Below, piece after piece: positions 20,253 through 32,099 of a stretch of 64,000 bases of DNA. The stretch comes from Cocos nucifera. Its lineage: Eukaryota > Streptophyta > Magnoliopsida > Arecales > Arecaceae. Location of the stretch: contig QRFJ01000022.1 of the NCBI GenBank assembly GCA_006176705.1, positions 992,001 to 1,056,000 of the forward strand, given 5' to 3'. The notes below the pieces were generated by a model, which was given only the letters and a program-made list of their open reading frames with translations, was not told where the DNA came from and did not search any database. Position numbers and translations under genes: made by a program. How positions within the stretch are numbered: position 1 is the stretch's first letter; each line of letters opens with the position of its first letter.

Positions 20253-23200
20253 ATGCTCTCGCTCAACAGAAGCAGCTTTCTGGTAATAATAACGCACCTA
20301 AATTGATAAGTAATTACTACATCAAAATCCGTGTAAATCAAAATCTCGGAGGATCCATGTAATTAACTCCGACTTACATCCAAAAAAAAAAAATCTACAA
20401 AATTAGCGTAGGATTGAAGATCGTATAAATACACGAGTCTCTGGTGGGTTGGGCTTGTGTTGAGGTATCTTTGTGTTCTCTCTTCGTTCGTTCTTTCCTC
20501 TCTTTCGAGAGCAGAAGTGCCGAGAGAACGACACCAGATTGTTTGGTTCGCAGTTGAGAGGAGCGGCGGCGAGGCTGGTGGAGCGGTGTGGTAGCGGGAG
20601 GAGAGGAGTGGCGATGGAGAGCACGCACGAGGAGGTGGAGGCGATGATGGACCCCAAGAACACCGTCGGCGGCGGGGTCGAGGACACCTACGGCGAAGAT
20701 CGAGCCACCGAGGACCAGCTCGTCACGCCCTGGACCGTCTCCGTCGCCAGGTCTTAATTCCATTATTCCCTTTAATTTTATTTTATTGGTTATCTATCTC
20801 TATTGATTTCGCGTGGTTATGGTTATTTTCTTGAATTTCATTTGCTGGATTTGTTTTTGGTTCTGATCATTTCTTCGCTCATCCTTTGTTTTTCTTTCTT
20901 TCTTTTTTTGTTCCCAATTTATGTGGCTGTACTGTCTTTTTTTAATTTCTTTTAATGATATAATATACGTGGACGTATGGTGATCTAGATGGCTTTGATG
21001 GGTTGGCGTTTTCAACTCGTTCTTTTTTTAAAATATTGTCGATCTGCCCCTCCTGTTTCATTCGTTGCATCTGTTTTATTTGATATATTAAACTGGAATT
21101 GACGGTCGATCGGCATTCTTTTCTATTTTTCTTTTTTAATCTAGCTTCCCAATTTTTCGTGTTGCCTTTTTTTTGTTTTCTATACCATCGGCTGTTATGG
21201 AAAACGTGAAAGCAATTTTAATTTTCTTTAATCTCCTTTCTACTTTCTTCTTTTTTCTTTTGTTTTTGGAAAAAAAAAAAAAAAAAAACGCTCATTCAAC
21301 TCCTTACCTTCTTTTATGTTTTTTACTTTATCTCTTTACAGTTTGACAAGCTCTTTTATAATCGTTCTGTAAATTATCGTATGATTACTACCAAAGATTG
21401 ATTCTTGGATGAAATTTCTTCCAGCAAGGACTTGATTTATAGGGGATTTCCCCCACTTTCATTGCCATATGCTCAACAATGATCCGTGCGCAATTTTGAT
21501 AGAATTTCATTTCTTATACTTCGCATTTTCTTCCTGTCCGATTGATTCGGATTTTTTCCTTTGTTTCTTAGTGGTTATTCGTTGCTGAGGGATCCACGCC
21601 ATAACAAAGGGCTTGCTTTCACTGAAAAGGAGAGAGATGCCCACTATCTGCGAGGCCTCTTGCCTCCAGCGGTTGCGTGTCAAGAGCTTCAGGTGTGTCT
21701 CATCCTCTGCCTGATGTTTGTTCTACATCATTTTTGTGCTGAGTTATGTTTATCTATCTACGTTGCCTGTGTCTCTTCCCCAGGAAAAGAAGCTGATGCA
21801 CATTCTTCGTCAATACGAGGTACCTCTGCAACGTTACATGGCAATGATGGACCTTCAGGTAATTGGTTTTGCTACCTTCTTTCAATGCCCTTTCCTTCAA
21901 TGTGAGGATTTATTTTATTTGATCTGTTTAGTGAGCAAATAATTATAGAGGCAGCAATTACTATGTTCCTGTTTGCGTCTTGATTCATTTGTTCTTCAGG
22001 AGAGAAATGAAAGGCTTTTCTACAAGCTTCTGATCGACAACGTTGAGGAGTTGCTTCCTGTTGTCTACACACCAACAGTTGGTGAGGCTTGCCAGAAGTA
22101 TGGGAGCATTTTCAGGCATTCGCAGGGTTTATATATCAGCTTGAAAGAAAGGTATGTTTGGTGATTTGTAGCATTGTACCCAAAAAAGAAAAAAAAGTCT
22201 TTTGTCGTTTGGACTGAGTTATAGGGTCTTGCAGGGGAAAAATTCTGGAGGTGCTGAGGAACTGGCCTGAGAGGAGCATTCAGGTAATTGTGGTCACTGA
22301 TGGCGAGCGCATTTTGGGGCTTGGAGATCTTGGTTGTCAGGTGCTACACCTTGTGATTGGGATGCATCTGTTTGTTGATTCTTAACTGATTTAATTTTTA
22401 ATTACTCGTCGAAACTTTTGTAGGGCATGGGAATCCCTGTAGGCAAGCTTTCTTTATATACTGCGCTTGGAGGACTACGTCCGTCTGCTGTAAACATTGT
22501 TTCATTATACATGCCATTTTCCACACACAATTTCCACTGTCTTATTTCAACTGCTGTTATCTCTTAGAAGATGATATAAGTTGCAGATTGTGGTTTATAT
22601 GCTGCCACTTTCTTTTTTTAAGAAGAGTTGGATGTACAATAATTTGCATTCAATTTACAGTGCTTACCCATCACAATTGATGTGGGGACGAACAATGAAC
22701 TGTTGCTGAATGATGAATTCTACATTGGCCTAAGGCAAAGACGAGCTACTGGACAGGTAACCTCTCCCCCCTTGAGAATATGCTTGCTGACATAAAAACG
22801 AATATCAACTGTTTATAATGCTGAACTGTGGGATGTATGTGCTGATTAGGAATATGTCGAACTTCTAGATGAATTCATGTGTGCAGTTAAGCAGAACTAT
22901 GGGGAGAAAGTCCTCATTCAGGTAAAGTATAGAGTAGAGATGATATTGAATCCCCCCTGATGGTAGATATGAGTGAGGCCTATTGGTTATATTCTACACT
23001 TGATTTTGGAATTTATTTTTTCTTTTCTCTTGGCAGTTTGAAGACTTTGCCAATCATAATGCATTTGACTTGCTTGCTAAGTACAGCAAGACCCATCTTG
23101 TCTTTAATGATGACATCCAGGTAATGAGATAGGGGCTTTACAGCATATAAGATGGTTTGTTTTTTTTCCTTTGTGGAATCCATTATTTATTAGCATTGGA

Positions 23201-26200
23201 TTGCAGCAGATTGGTATTTCTCTGAAAAAACACTTTACGACCGCCGCAGGGAACAGCTTCAGTAGTCCTTGCCGGAGTTGTTGCAGCGTTGAAGTTGGTT
23301 GGTGGAACCTTAGCAGAGCATACTTACTTGTTCCTTGGTGCTGGGGAGGTGAATTACCCATTCTTTCTTTTAGTGGCTTGTATATCTCCTTTTGTTTCAT
23401 TACTAGTACCGAATACTGATTTTTAGTGGATAATCAATAAAGTTCGCGCAATTTTGATTGGATTTCTTCCAAGGGCAGGCACCATATTTGGTTCAAACCA
23501 AGTATGTGGATTTTGAGTATAACGTTAAGAAGAGCTTTTGCAGTGGCATAAAGTAGAAGGCTTGAACGAAGACTCTTTGAACCTGCATGGGTGCTAGTGT
23601 TTACCTAACCTTAGATACTTGATTCAGGCTAACTTTTGTATTACTTCTGTGTTTAGTTGGTAAAAGGAAAGTGTGAGAAAAAACAGGTGACACATTGTCA
23701 TGCTTGACATGATGTGGTGAACAGAATCTGCTCATAACTCAATGGCTCTAGCTAGTTTAGTACTTTGTAGCGAAACTAAAAATATCCTCCAGAGTTTGAA
23801 AGGTTCAACAGAGATTTCAAAGGAGGATAGGTTTTTTTTTTTGTCTGAGAAAAAGGCCGATTAGTGGATACTCAGCCTTGCAGCTGCATTTGTCTTCTTC
23901 CTCGTGACTGTCTCCCAACAATTCTTTTAAAATATATTTGACAGGAGATACGATGCTAGACATTATGTCAGTAATTTCCATTACTCCATTCCTTATCCCT
24001 AGGTGCTCATAAATCAATAACCATTTGGAAGAATTAATACTTTAACAGATAAATATAGTAAGTAAATGCTGATAAGTTAAAGCTGATATGTTATTCTTGA
24101 TAATTTTTGGGCACCAGTGTATAGTTAGCACTTGTTTATTGCATGCATTTTAGGGCAACAATTTAGAGAAAATGGTATTGCTGACTGACCTCTCTCCTCT
24201 TTTCTCACTCTCCTGTAAATGTGCTTGCTTGGATGCACGTACAATCTGTCAAGCCGACTCTGTGCTCATGCCAGGCAATCAAGTTTTAGCTGCACAAGGT
24301 TTTCCATATTGACCCCATCAGTGATCCTAATAGTTTCTTACATAGAATAGAATACTTAGTTTGTTCCAGAATGCTAAAAAACCATGCGATCCTTTTTTCC
24401 ATTATGAATTCAATCCTATTATGATAAAAAAAAAATCAGTAAGCAGCATAGCTAGATAAAACATCTGGTCTGAATGTTGTGCATCTGCATTATCATTCAA
24501 TGTCAACTCCTGTGCCACTGTCTGATACACGTGTATCTACTTCAGATTGGTACTAAGGAAAGATGAATGATGGTATAACCCGTTTTGATGATCTAATGCT
24601 CTCACATGTGCCAATGATGCTTGATGGTGATGATATGTTCACGATATGCTTGTACATTATGATTGATTTTGGTTATAATTTGTTCTTTCTTTTTCTTTCT
24701 TTATCCTATAGTTTATTGATAGCTTAAAATAATTCCTATAACTAATAAATGCCTCCAACTGTTAAAGTTTTGACTAGTTATACGCTGCTTTACTGCATGA
24801 ATTATGGTGCATGTGGTGAAAGATTATGCCTCTTTTTGTAGGTTATGTGTCCATGCTTGATTAGTTAGTAAAAGACCATTTTCAAGGTGTAGTATAAAAT
24901 GAGTATAGATGTGTGCATGCACATGCAAACCTATACTTGCATGGTCAAAAAGATAGACTGCATAGTTTAGCTTTCAAGCATGAGTGATTCAGAAATTCAA
25001 ATTTTGGTTATAATGTACCAGATCCCAATATCTCATACATAAAGATTAGAACAAATTACTATGAATGCTATATATAGACCAATCATGGCAGTCAAGACCA
25101 AGACAATCTTAAATGGCTGTTATCGAGTAATAGTCTATTTTATGGTTTTTCAGTTGACATCAGGAAGATTCTGCTTGTTTTTCCTCCATTAGTGATCCTC
25201 TTTTCAAAAGGATGTTAATTCTGTTCTTTGCAGGCCGGTACTGGTATTGCAGAGCTAATTGCTCTTGAGATGTCAAGACAGGTATTCAACTTAAATATGC
25301 CAGGCTTCCAATTGATCTTTATGGATTTTTTCAATTTTTCTTGTTTGATTCACTTAGATTACTTGTATTGTAAATTGATTATATCTTCTATCATCATTTC
25401 AGACCAATGCTCCAATTGAAGAGTGCCGTAAGAAGATATCGCTTGTGGATTCTAAGGTGAAGAACCAAAAAAAGATGACTTGTGTCTCTTAAAGTTCTCT
25501 GGCCTGTTTGTTGCTTTTTCTATTGATTCCATTCTACAATAAATGACCCTATAATTCTATTTTATGTTGCAGGGATTGATAGTTAGCTCCCGGAAGGAGT
25601 CTCTTCAACACTTCAAGAAACCTTGGGCACATGAGCGTGAACCCATTAACAACCTCTTAGGTGCAGTTCAGGTGTGGAGTCTTCCAAACATGAGCTACCA
25701 CTCTTTTTTTTATTGTTTATATTTAAAATTTTCAAAAAAAAAAAAAAAAAGTCACCCTCCTACTTTGTTCCTACCTATTTAGATACTCAGTTCTGCTGCT
25801 ATATGTGCATTAAAGTTACAGGTTCAACCTTATCTTTTAAAAGTCATAATGTTACAATTTCCAATAGTGGTGAACAGGCCATAATTATGTGAATTTCTAT
25901 CATGATAACGTAATTTTATGGGTGAGCGACTTTTTAGTGTCTTCCTCTACTTTATCCATACAAGCATGTGCTAACTCCCAGATTCTAACTTATGCTATGT
26001 GGTTGGCATTAACATCTACCCATAGAGAAATTTATTTTTTTGCATCAATAATTCCAAAATTCTAATGAACATCTTTTATTTTTATGATCAGTGTTCTTGC
26101 TGCAGTGTAGTGTTGCATAACAAAATGAGTTCCTTGATTCGTTTTTGGTTTTTTTAGGCCATCAAGCCAACCATCTTGATAGGAACATCTGGAGTGGGGA

Positions 26201-27802
26201 GAACTTTCACGAAAGATGTAGTTGAAGCTATGGCTTCCTTTAATGAGGTGCGTTGCAGTAGTTGTAATGCATAATGAACTTTCACATTCATATTCTCTTA
26301 ATCATTAGATTCGAAGGATGAGACTGATCATATCTCCATACGAAGTGTAGAAACCCGTGATTCTTGCACTGTCAAATCCTACATCACAATCTGAATGCAC
26401 TGCTGAGGAAGCATACACTTGGAGTAAGGTAAAAGTCATATTTTTTGTTCACTTTATCCATCAAGTTGCCAGTGTCCAGCATTTGAGTGTAACATCAATC
26501 AGAAAAGAAGGGCCTTCCTTCTCAAAACTTTTCCTGCATTGGTAGGGTCGTGCAATATTTGCTAGCGGAAGTCCATTTGATCCTGTTGAGTATGAGGGAA
26601 AATTTTTTGTGCCCGGCCAGGTTTGAACTCAGTCTTTTTTTTTTCTTTGTTTGTGAGGTGACTGGTAGGTCCTGAGTTGACACAGAACAGAAGTCACAAC
26701 TGATTTATATGTTTTACATCTTCCAGGCAAATAATGCATACATATTCCCAGGATTTGGCCTTGGTTTGGTGATCTCTGGAGCCATTCGTGTGCATGATGA
26801 CATGCTTCTTGCAGCCTGTAAGTAACAAAGAAATTGTAGCTCCTGTACGCCCCCTTGTGTCTTCATGGCTGTCTATTAGCTTCGCTTGAAAGCATGGAAC
26901 AACTAGCAATCTGAATGGGGTGATTTCATCAATTAGCCTGGTTATGCTATCTGCTATTTAAGAACAGTATTAGGCGACCAAGGGCCATTTTGGATGCTGG
27001 AAAATATGATCGGTCTGATAAGATCTTCCTGTGTGGACCATGAAGTAAGCTGAAGGAGAGTTGGTAGTTAAACAAAGGAGGAGAGAAGTGGGAGGGTCGG
27101 GCCATCTGGAGATCGAAAGTTCTCCCAACCATTTGGATGACTCCTCTCTCACCTCTTTTCACACTAAAATTTTCATTGTGGATCTGTCATCTCCGAAAAA
27201 TTGATTCCAAGATCAAACAACTCCTGAGATTTAACAGTCTTCTCAATGCCTCCATTTCTTTTAACTAGGTTCTCTTAGAGGGCAGCAAACGATGGATGAG
27301 TTAGGCTCACTATTTCATATTTTAGTCCTCCACGATATGCAAATTAATTTTCTTAGTTTCAGGAAATTGCTAATATGGTAGATCTTAGGAAGCATCCAAA
27401 CACCATTGCAGATGTAGGACCATAATTCAACAGTTTGTATCAAATTAATGTAAGAAATCAGCTTTAATTTCCTGTTCCGTAACTTCTGATTTCTTTTGGA
27501 ACAGCGGAAGCATTAGCCCAACAGGTAACACAGGAAAATTTTGATAAAGGACTGATCTATCCTCCCTTCAGAAATATAAGAAAGATATCTGCCAAAATTG
27601 CTGCTAATGTAGCTGCTAAGGCCTATGAACTTGGTGAGTTCTTTACTCTAGCTGGTGTTTCAGGGAAGTCATGCCAGTCTATTTTTCTAATATGCAACAC
27701 CTCTTATTCGTAGGTTTGGCTGGTCGTCTCCCTCGCCCAGAAAACCTGCTGAAATATGCAGAAAGCTGCATGTACACCCCGCTCTACCGCAGTTACCGAT
27801 GA
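20253..27802 (+). CDS. NADP-ME: NADP-dependent malic enzyme, probably plastidic, 20 exons
   Basis: Oxidatively decarboxylates malate to pyruvate, CO2 and NADPH. Exons: 20253-20282, 20554-20750, 21572-21692, 21784-21858, 22000-22151, 22235-22340, 22424-22489, 22661-22756, 22850-22921, 23037-23120, 23250-23348, 25234-25281, 25403-25456, 25573-25671, 26158-26247, 26351-26428, 26546-26620, 26727-26817, 27505-27633, 27714-27802. All introns are GT-AG, giving 616 residues with no stop. Visible sites: VYTPTVGEA with catalytic Tyr164, GMGIPVGKLS with Lys235, metal-binding Glu307/Asp308 (FEDF) and Asp331 (NDDIQG), dinucleotide fold GAGEAGTG (363-370) and LSNPTSQSE. The malic domain is about 140-320 and the NAD(P)-binding domain about 331-585. 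The start is the main doubt. ATG 20614 gives an intact 586-residue cytosolic-type protein. ATG 20253 plus a 271-bp intron adds 30 Ser/Arg/Ala-rich residues (MLSLNRSSFL, then LRGAAARLVERCGSGRRGVA), a plausible transit peptide. Confidence 0.93.
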
Positions 27803-28000
27803 GTCAGAGGCCAGCATCCATCAATTTTGTGGTCATACTTAGGTGTAATAGTATTTAATTCTACAACTGGATGTCATTGTAGCATTTGCTGTTCCAAATG
27901 TTTTAGCATTGGGCTAATGATTTTTTGTAGTGCTGGTTTTGGACGCATGGAAGTGATTCTTGCCATCACATCTATAGCATTTGTTCTTAGCGTCAATAAA
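27803..28000 (+). terminator. 3' UTR and poly(A) signal of NADP-ME
   Basis: A canonical AATAAA lies at 27995-28000, 193 bp past the TGA stop, with T/G-rich sequence before it. It is the most likely polyadenylation signal of the malic enzyme mRNA; the cleavage site was not determined. Confidence 0.5.
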
Positions 28001-29495
28001 GCCAACATCTCATTACTTTGACTACAGGTAATATTGCACGTGGACAATCACTACAGAAGATGTTATGGTCCTATGGATTATACTAAATTCTTGATAGAAC
28101 TTTTGCTCAGGGCTTCATCTAGGGGATCCCAAGCACATCTTTCATGCATGTGGTAGACAAGCGTTCGATTAGCTTGACCTGAATGGGGATTGCCGGTTCT
28201 TCCCATTTCTCCCCTGGCATGCTATTACTTGCCGTTAACGGACATGCGTTGGGAAGCGGCGAGGCTGAGATGACCAAATTTTAGGTTAAGTCGGAGTAGG
28301 TTTTCGTAACTAAGATCAAATTTGAGGCAGTCCGTGGCCCTTATTTTACAATATTCCACTGGGGTTTATCTAAAATTGGTTTTTTCTTGCTTTCTTTCTT
28401 TCTTTTCCTCTCTCCCTTTTTTTTCTTTCTTTCTTTCTTTTTTTTTGCGTGGAAGAATTCCAGACAAAATCTTGTTTGAGCCCTAACTGTTAAGGCACAC
28501 GTTGGCCACAATCCTCTCCCCGTACCTACAATTACTTATAGCTAGTTGGTGAGTACAAGTTTCCTCCTAGTTATTAATGTTTAACCAACGGGGACAGGTT
28601 CCTGCTTGCCTCTTTAATTATTCATAGCTAATTAGTGACGACAAGTTCCTACTTGGATCCTTAATTATTAATCACTAACTAGAGAAGATATTCTTTACGC
28701 TAGTAAAAATTGCTTAATTTGATGCCTCAATCAAAGCAAGAAACAGGATATTAAAGAGAGGAAGTAACGAAGATAACTAAAAATGAACCTATTATCAGAA
28801 AGTGCATTTACTTATGCGTGTGTAAAGAAATGAACCACGGATAAATTATGTGATCCCAAATATTTGTCTCGATATGCCGATGATGTCAAAAGCTATTAAA
28901 AGCAATCACTTGCATGTATTTCAATTGTTTCTCATCTCCCCGTGCATTAAACCGAGTCTCCATGATGTCTGCTGGAGTGGAGCCACAATCACAATAGGAT
29001 GAATGCCACTATTGCCCGCTGTTTCGCTTCATTGGGTTAGATCAGGTCAAACATGAGTCATGTTAGATATGAGTTGGATCGAATAGTTATCCATCCAAAT
29101 CAAATCCATTTAAACATGTCAAAAATCTAAATATAAAGCTGACCCTCTATTAGACAAGTAATCCAATCCACCTGACCCTTGTACTAAAGGGATGAATCGA
29201 GTTATATGGTTTTGGAATGGGTTCAAAAGATTTAAATGGGTTAAATGGATCTGAAACTTGTTGGGCCATGATTCAGCCCAACAAATTAAATGAACCAAAA
29301 TAGGTTAAGGGAGTCAACATTTGAATCTGTTTAAAGTAGGTCAGGTTATAAATTGCAACCGCTAGCCACCCTTTGACCACCTACCGTTCTCTCTCTCTCT
29401 CTCTCTCTCTCTCACGCGCGCGCGCGCATACACATGCACAAAGTTATGCCGAAGCATTGGCCTTTTTTTTTTTTTTTTTTTTGCATGTTTGGTAA
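28001..29495. other. Intergenic sequence with simple repeats
   Basis: No gene is seen. It contains a TTTC-rich run (about 28385-28445), loose repeats of AATTATT.ATAGCTA.TTGGTGA and ACAAGTT (28530-28670), a (CT)n(CG)n microsatellite at about 29389-29427 and a T run near 29463. The stretch around 29040-29350 has repeated GGGTTAAATGG/GGATCTGAA motifs like dispersed plant repeats. Confidence 0.5.
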
Positions 29496-29503
29496 TTAAA
29501 TAG

Positions 29504-30540
29504 GGGTAATACTTCCTACACTGCCAGTGGTGTAAAAAAATTATACGTGGAGCGCATCGCCCCATTCAATTGATCCATATGGTGCTTTCATGACATGACG
29601 TGATGTATGTCATTTTTCATCCAACTAGACATCTGAAGACTTAAAGAAAATGAAGATATTTTGTCGTTCCATCACTGAGCATATTTAATGCACGTCATAT
29701 TCTGCTTTCCAACTTTAACACGACGAAAATACTCTTTTTCTCCAAGATGAAATATTTTTACTATTTGGCAGTCAGGTTGAATATTTCAAATGTTACTCTT
29801 TTCTCTCTTTTTTTTATTTTATTGCATTTCTGCTTAAGCATCTGGATGTCTAAGATTTAGTCTGCAGTGAGAAATATACATTCGATCTTGTTGGCTAATA
29901 TCTGATACCATAATCTTATCCATCCAAATAATATATCCCATTTATCAGGTAAAATGTCATTTGTAGATCATTTAATATATTTTTTTTATAGTTCTTTTAA
30001 TACAACAACTTTTTTGATAGTTAAATACCTTCAGGTAAAATTCTATGTCAATATTTAGTATCCTACGGGTAAAATACCTCTTAAGTATATTTTTTTGATA
30101 TTTTTATTATATTCTACATCAAAATTATGACATTCTATGTTAAAATTATAACATCCTATATGTAAAATGCCTTCCGAAGATAGTTTTGATAATATTATAG
30201 CATATTAGATCATAAATATTATATTATATGTTAAAATTATGACATCTTTTAGGTAAAATATCTTTCAAATATATCTTTTGATATTTTTATGGTATTTCTA
30301 TGTCAAAATTATGGCATCCTATAGGTAAAACATCTTTCAATATATTTTTTGACATTCTATATCAAAACTATGATATTTAATATTAAAATTATTACATCCT
30401 GCATGTAAAACATCTTTTAAAGATAGTTTTAATAATGTTATAAAATGCTAGATCGTAAATATGATATTATAAATTAATATTATGATATTCTTCAGTTAAA
30501 ATATCTCTCAAGTATATTTTTTTATTCCAAAATATCATAA
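29504..30540 (+). repeat. Outer inverted repeat, left arm
   Basis: Its reverse complement is found at the right end, split by element B. Shared landmarks include GACGTGATGTAT.TCATTT, CATATTTAATGCACGTCATATTCT, TTTTTACTATTTGGCAGT, TCTGCTTAAGCATCTGG and TATAGTTCTTTTAATACAACAACTT, then the approximately 255-bp repeats. Divergence is moderate. Confidence 0.82.
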
Positions 30541-30920
30541 TTTTGACATAGGATATCATAATTCTGCGTTCGAGGATGTTTCTGTTCTAGGTAGTCATAA
30601 TTTTGATCCTTAATGTCATAATTTTTGACACAGAATATCAAAATTATGACATCAATGATGTTTCTATTCTAAGATGTCATAATTTTGATTCTTAATATCA
30701 TAATTTTGAAATAGGATGTTAAAATTATAACATCGGAGATGTTTCTGTTCTAGGATATCATAATTTTGATCCTTAATATCATAATTTTGATATAAGATGT
30801 TAAAATTATAATAACAGGGATGTTTTTATTTCAGAATGTTATAATTTTGATACAGGATATCAAAATTATGATATTAAGGATCAAAATTATGACGTCTAGG
30901 AATAGAAATATTTTCGATGT
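30540..30920. repeat. About 100-bp AT-rich repeats in the left arm
   Basis: Units read GATGTTTCTGTTCTAGGATGTCATAATTTTGATCCTTAATGTCATAATTTTGA with changes. The same family is at 36452-36660, 38770-39480, 40930-41129 and 41470-41850. TCATAATTTTGA and TCAAAATTATGA are each other's reverse complement, so this sequence is itself locally palindromic. Confidence 0.75.
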
Positions 30921-31990
30921 TATTGGTGCAGAATCTGATTGTCGTCGGATTCAGCTGGAGTGGAGGAGGAGGAGGACGAGGTCGCCGTCGGAGACCTATA
31001 AAATAAAGTTTCGTTTGGAGCCGGTGGGGGTGGCTCCGGCAGGATCCTCCGACGATCAAGTCAGCTCTTCTAGCCAACAAAAATGGAGTACTCTAGAATG
31101 AGTTCGGTAGAATTTAGAGGAGATGAGAGCTTAAAGCCTGGAGTAAGCATATCTGGAGGGTCCCTTTTCATAGGTAGAGCTTAGAGCGGGTTGATGGTGA
31201 TGGCCATACCGTTCGGTCGTGGGTCGCTCGGGACTGCATGGAGTTCGGTACGGAGAGGAAGGCATCGTTAGATGGATAGTGACAACCATACTGGCAGGTC
31301 ATGGACCGCATGGGACTGATTATGGAGAGAGTGGTGTCGCCAGTAATGATGGCCATGTCGTCCGATCGCATCGTCTGTTGTAGACTGATGGCGATAGTTC
31401 GTTCAGATTTAATAGCCGTGGCTTTGAGAAAGTAGGCATTGATTGGTGGACTTCGGCATGTATCAATTTTAGAGGAGTTCGGACCCTTGAAGGAGTTTGG
31501 CCGAGGGGAAGCTCAAAAGGAGTTCGGTCGGAGGAGTGCGGAGGGAGTTCGGCTCTCGTAGGCGTCAGGCTAGAGGAGTGCGGCTAAGGCTCGATCGTTG
31601 GAGAGTTCGGAAGGAGCTCGACCGCTAAGGAATCCGACCGACTGAAGGAGTTCGACTGAGACTCGATCGTTGGGGAGTTCGGAAGGAGCTCGACCGCTGA
31701 TGAGTCCGACCGACTGAAGGAGTTTGGCTAAGACTCGACCGCTGGAGAGTTCGGCAAAAGCTCGACCGCTGATGAGCTCGGGAGGCTGAAGGAGTTCGGC
31801 TAAGGTCGGCTGTTGGGGTTCGGAAGGAGCTCGACCACTGAGGAGTTCGGCTGGCTGAAGGAGTTCGGCTAAGACTCGGCCACTGGGGAGTTCGGCAGGA
31901 GCTCGACCACTGAGGCTCTTCCATGGCTACCGATTGTATTAGGCTGAGCATCGAGCTGGACTTCGATAGGAGCGGGGTTTATCCCCAACA
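30921..31990 (-). repeat. 3' LTR of element C
   Basis: Starts TATTGGTGCAGAATC and ends TTTATCCCCAACA. It contains about five copies of a 65-70-bp subrepeat at 31580-31915 (GGAGCTCGACCGCTGA..GAGTCCGACCGACTGAAGG and GAGTTCGGCTAAGACTCG). The right LTR has the same subrepeats. Confidence 0.86.
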
Positions 31991-32099
31991 ATAGTCCCCC
32001 CACTCCCGAGTTCAAAACTCGAAGGAAGGGAGTGCGAAAAAGGCAACTGCCGAAGTTCTCTTCTAGGCTCTGTACCGATTAGAGTTAAAGCTCGAGGGA

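Noticed and set aside
20461..20613. Direct upstream extension of the malic enzyme frame without splicing
   Set aside because: The frame is closed by TGA at 20461 and has no ATG before 20614; only GTG-type starts exist. A spliced upstream exon is the better explanation.
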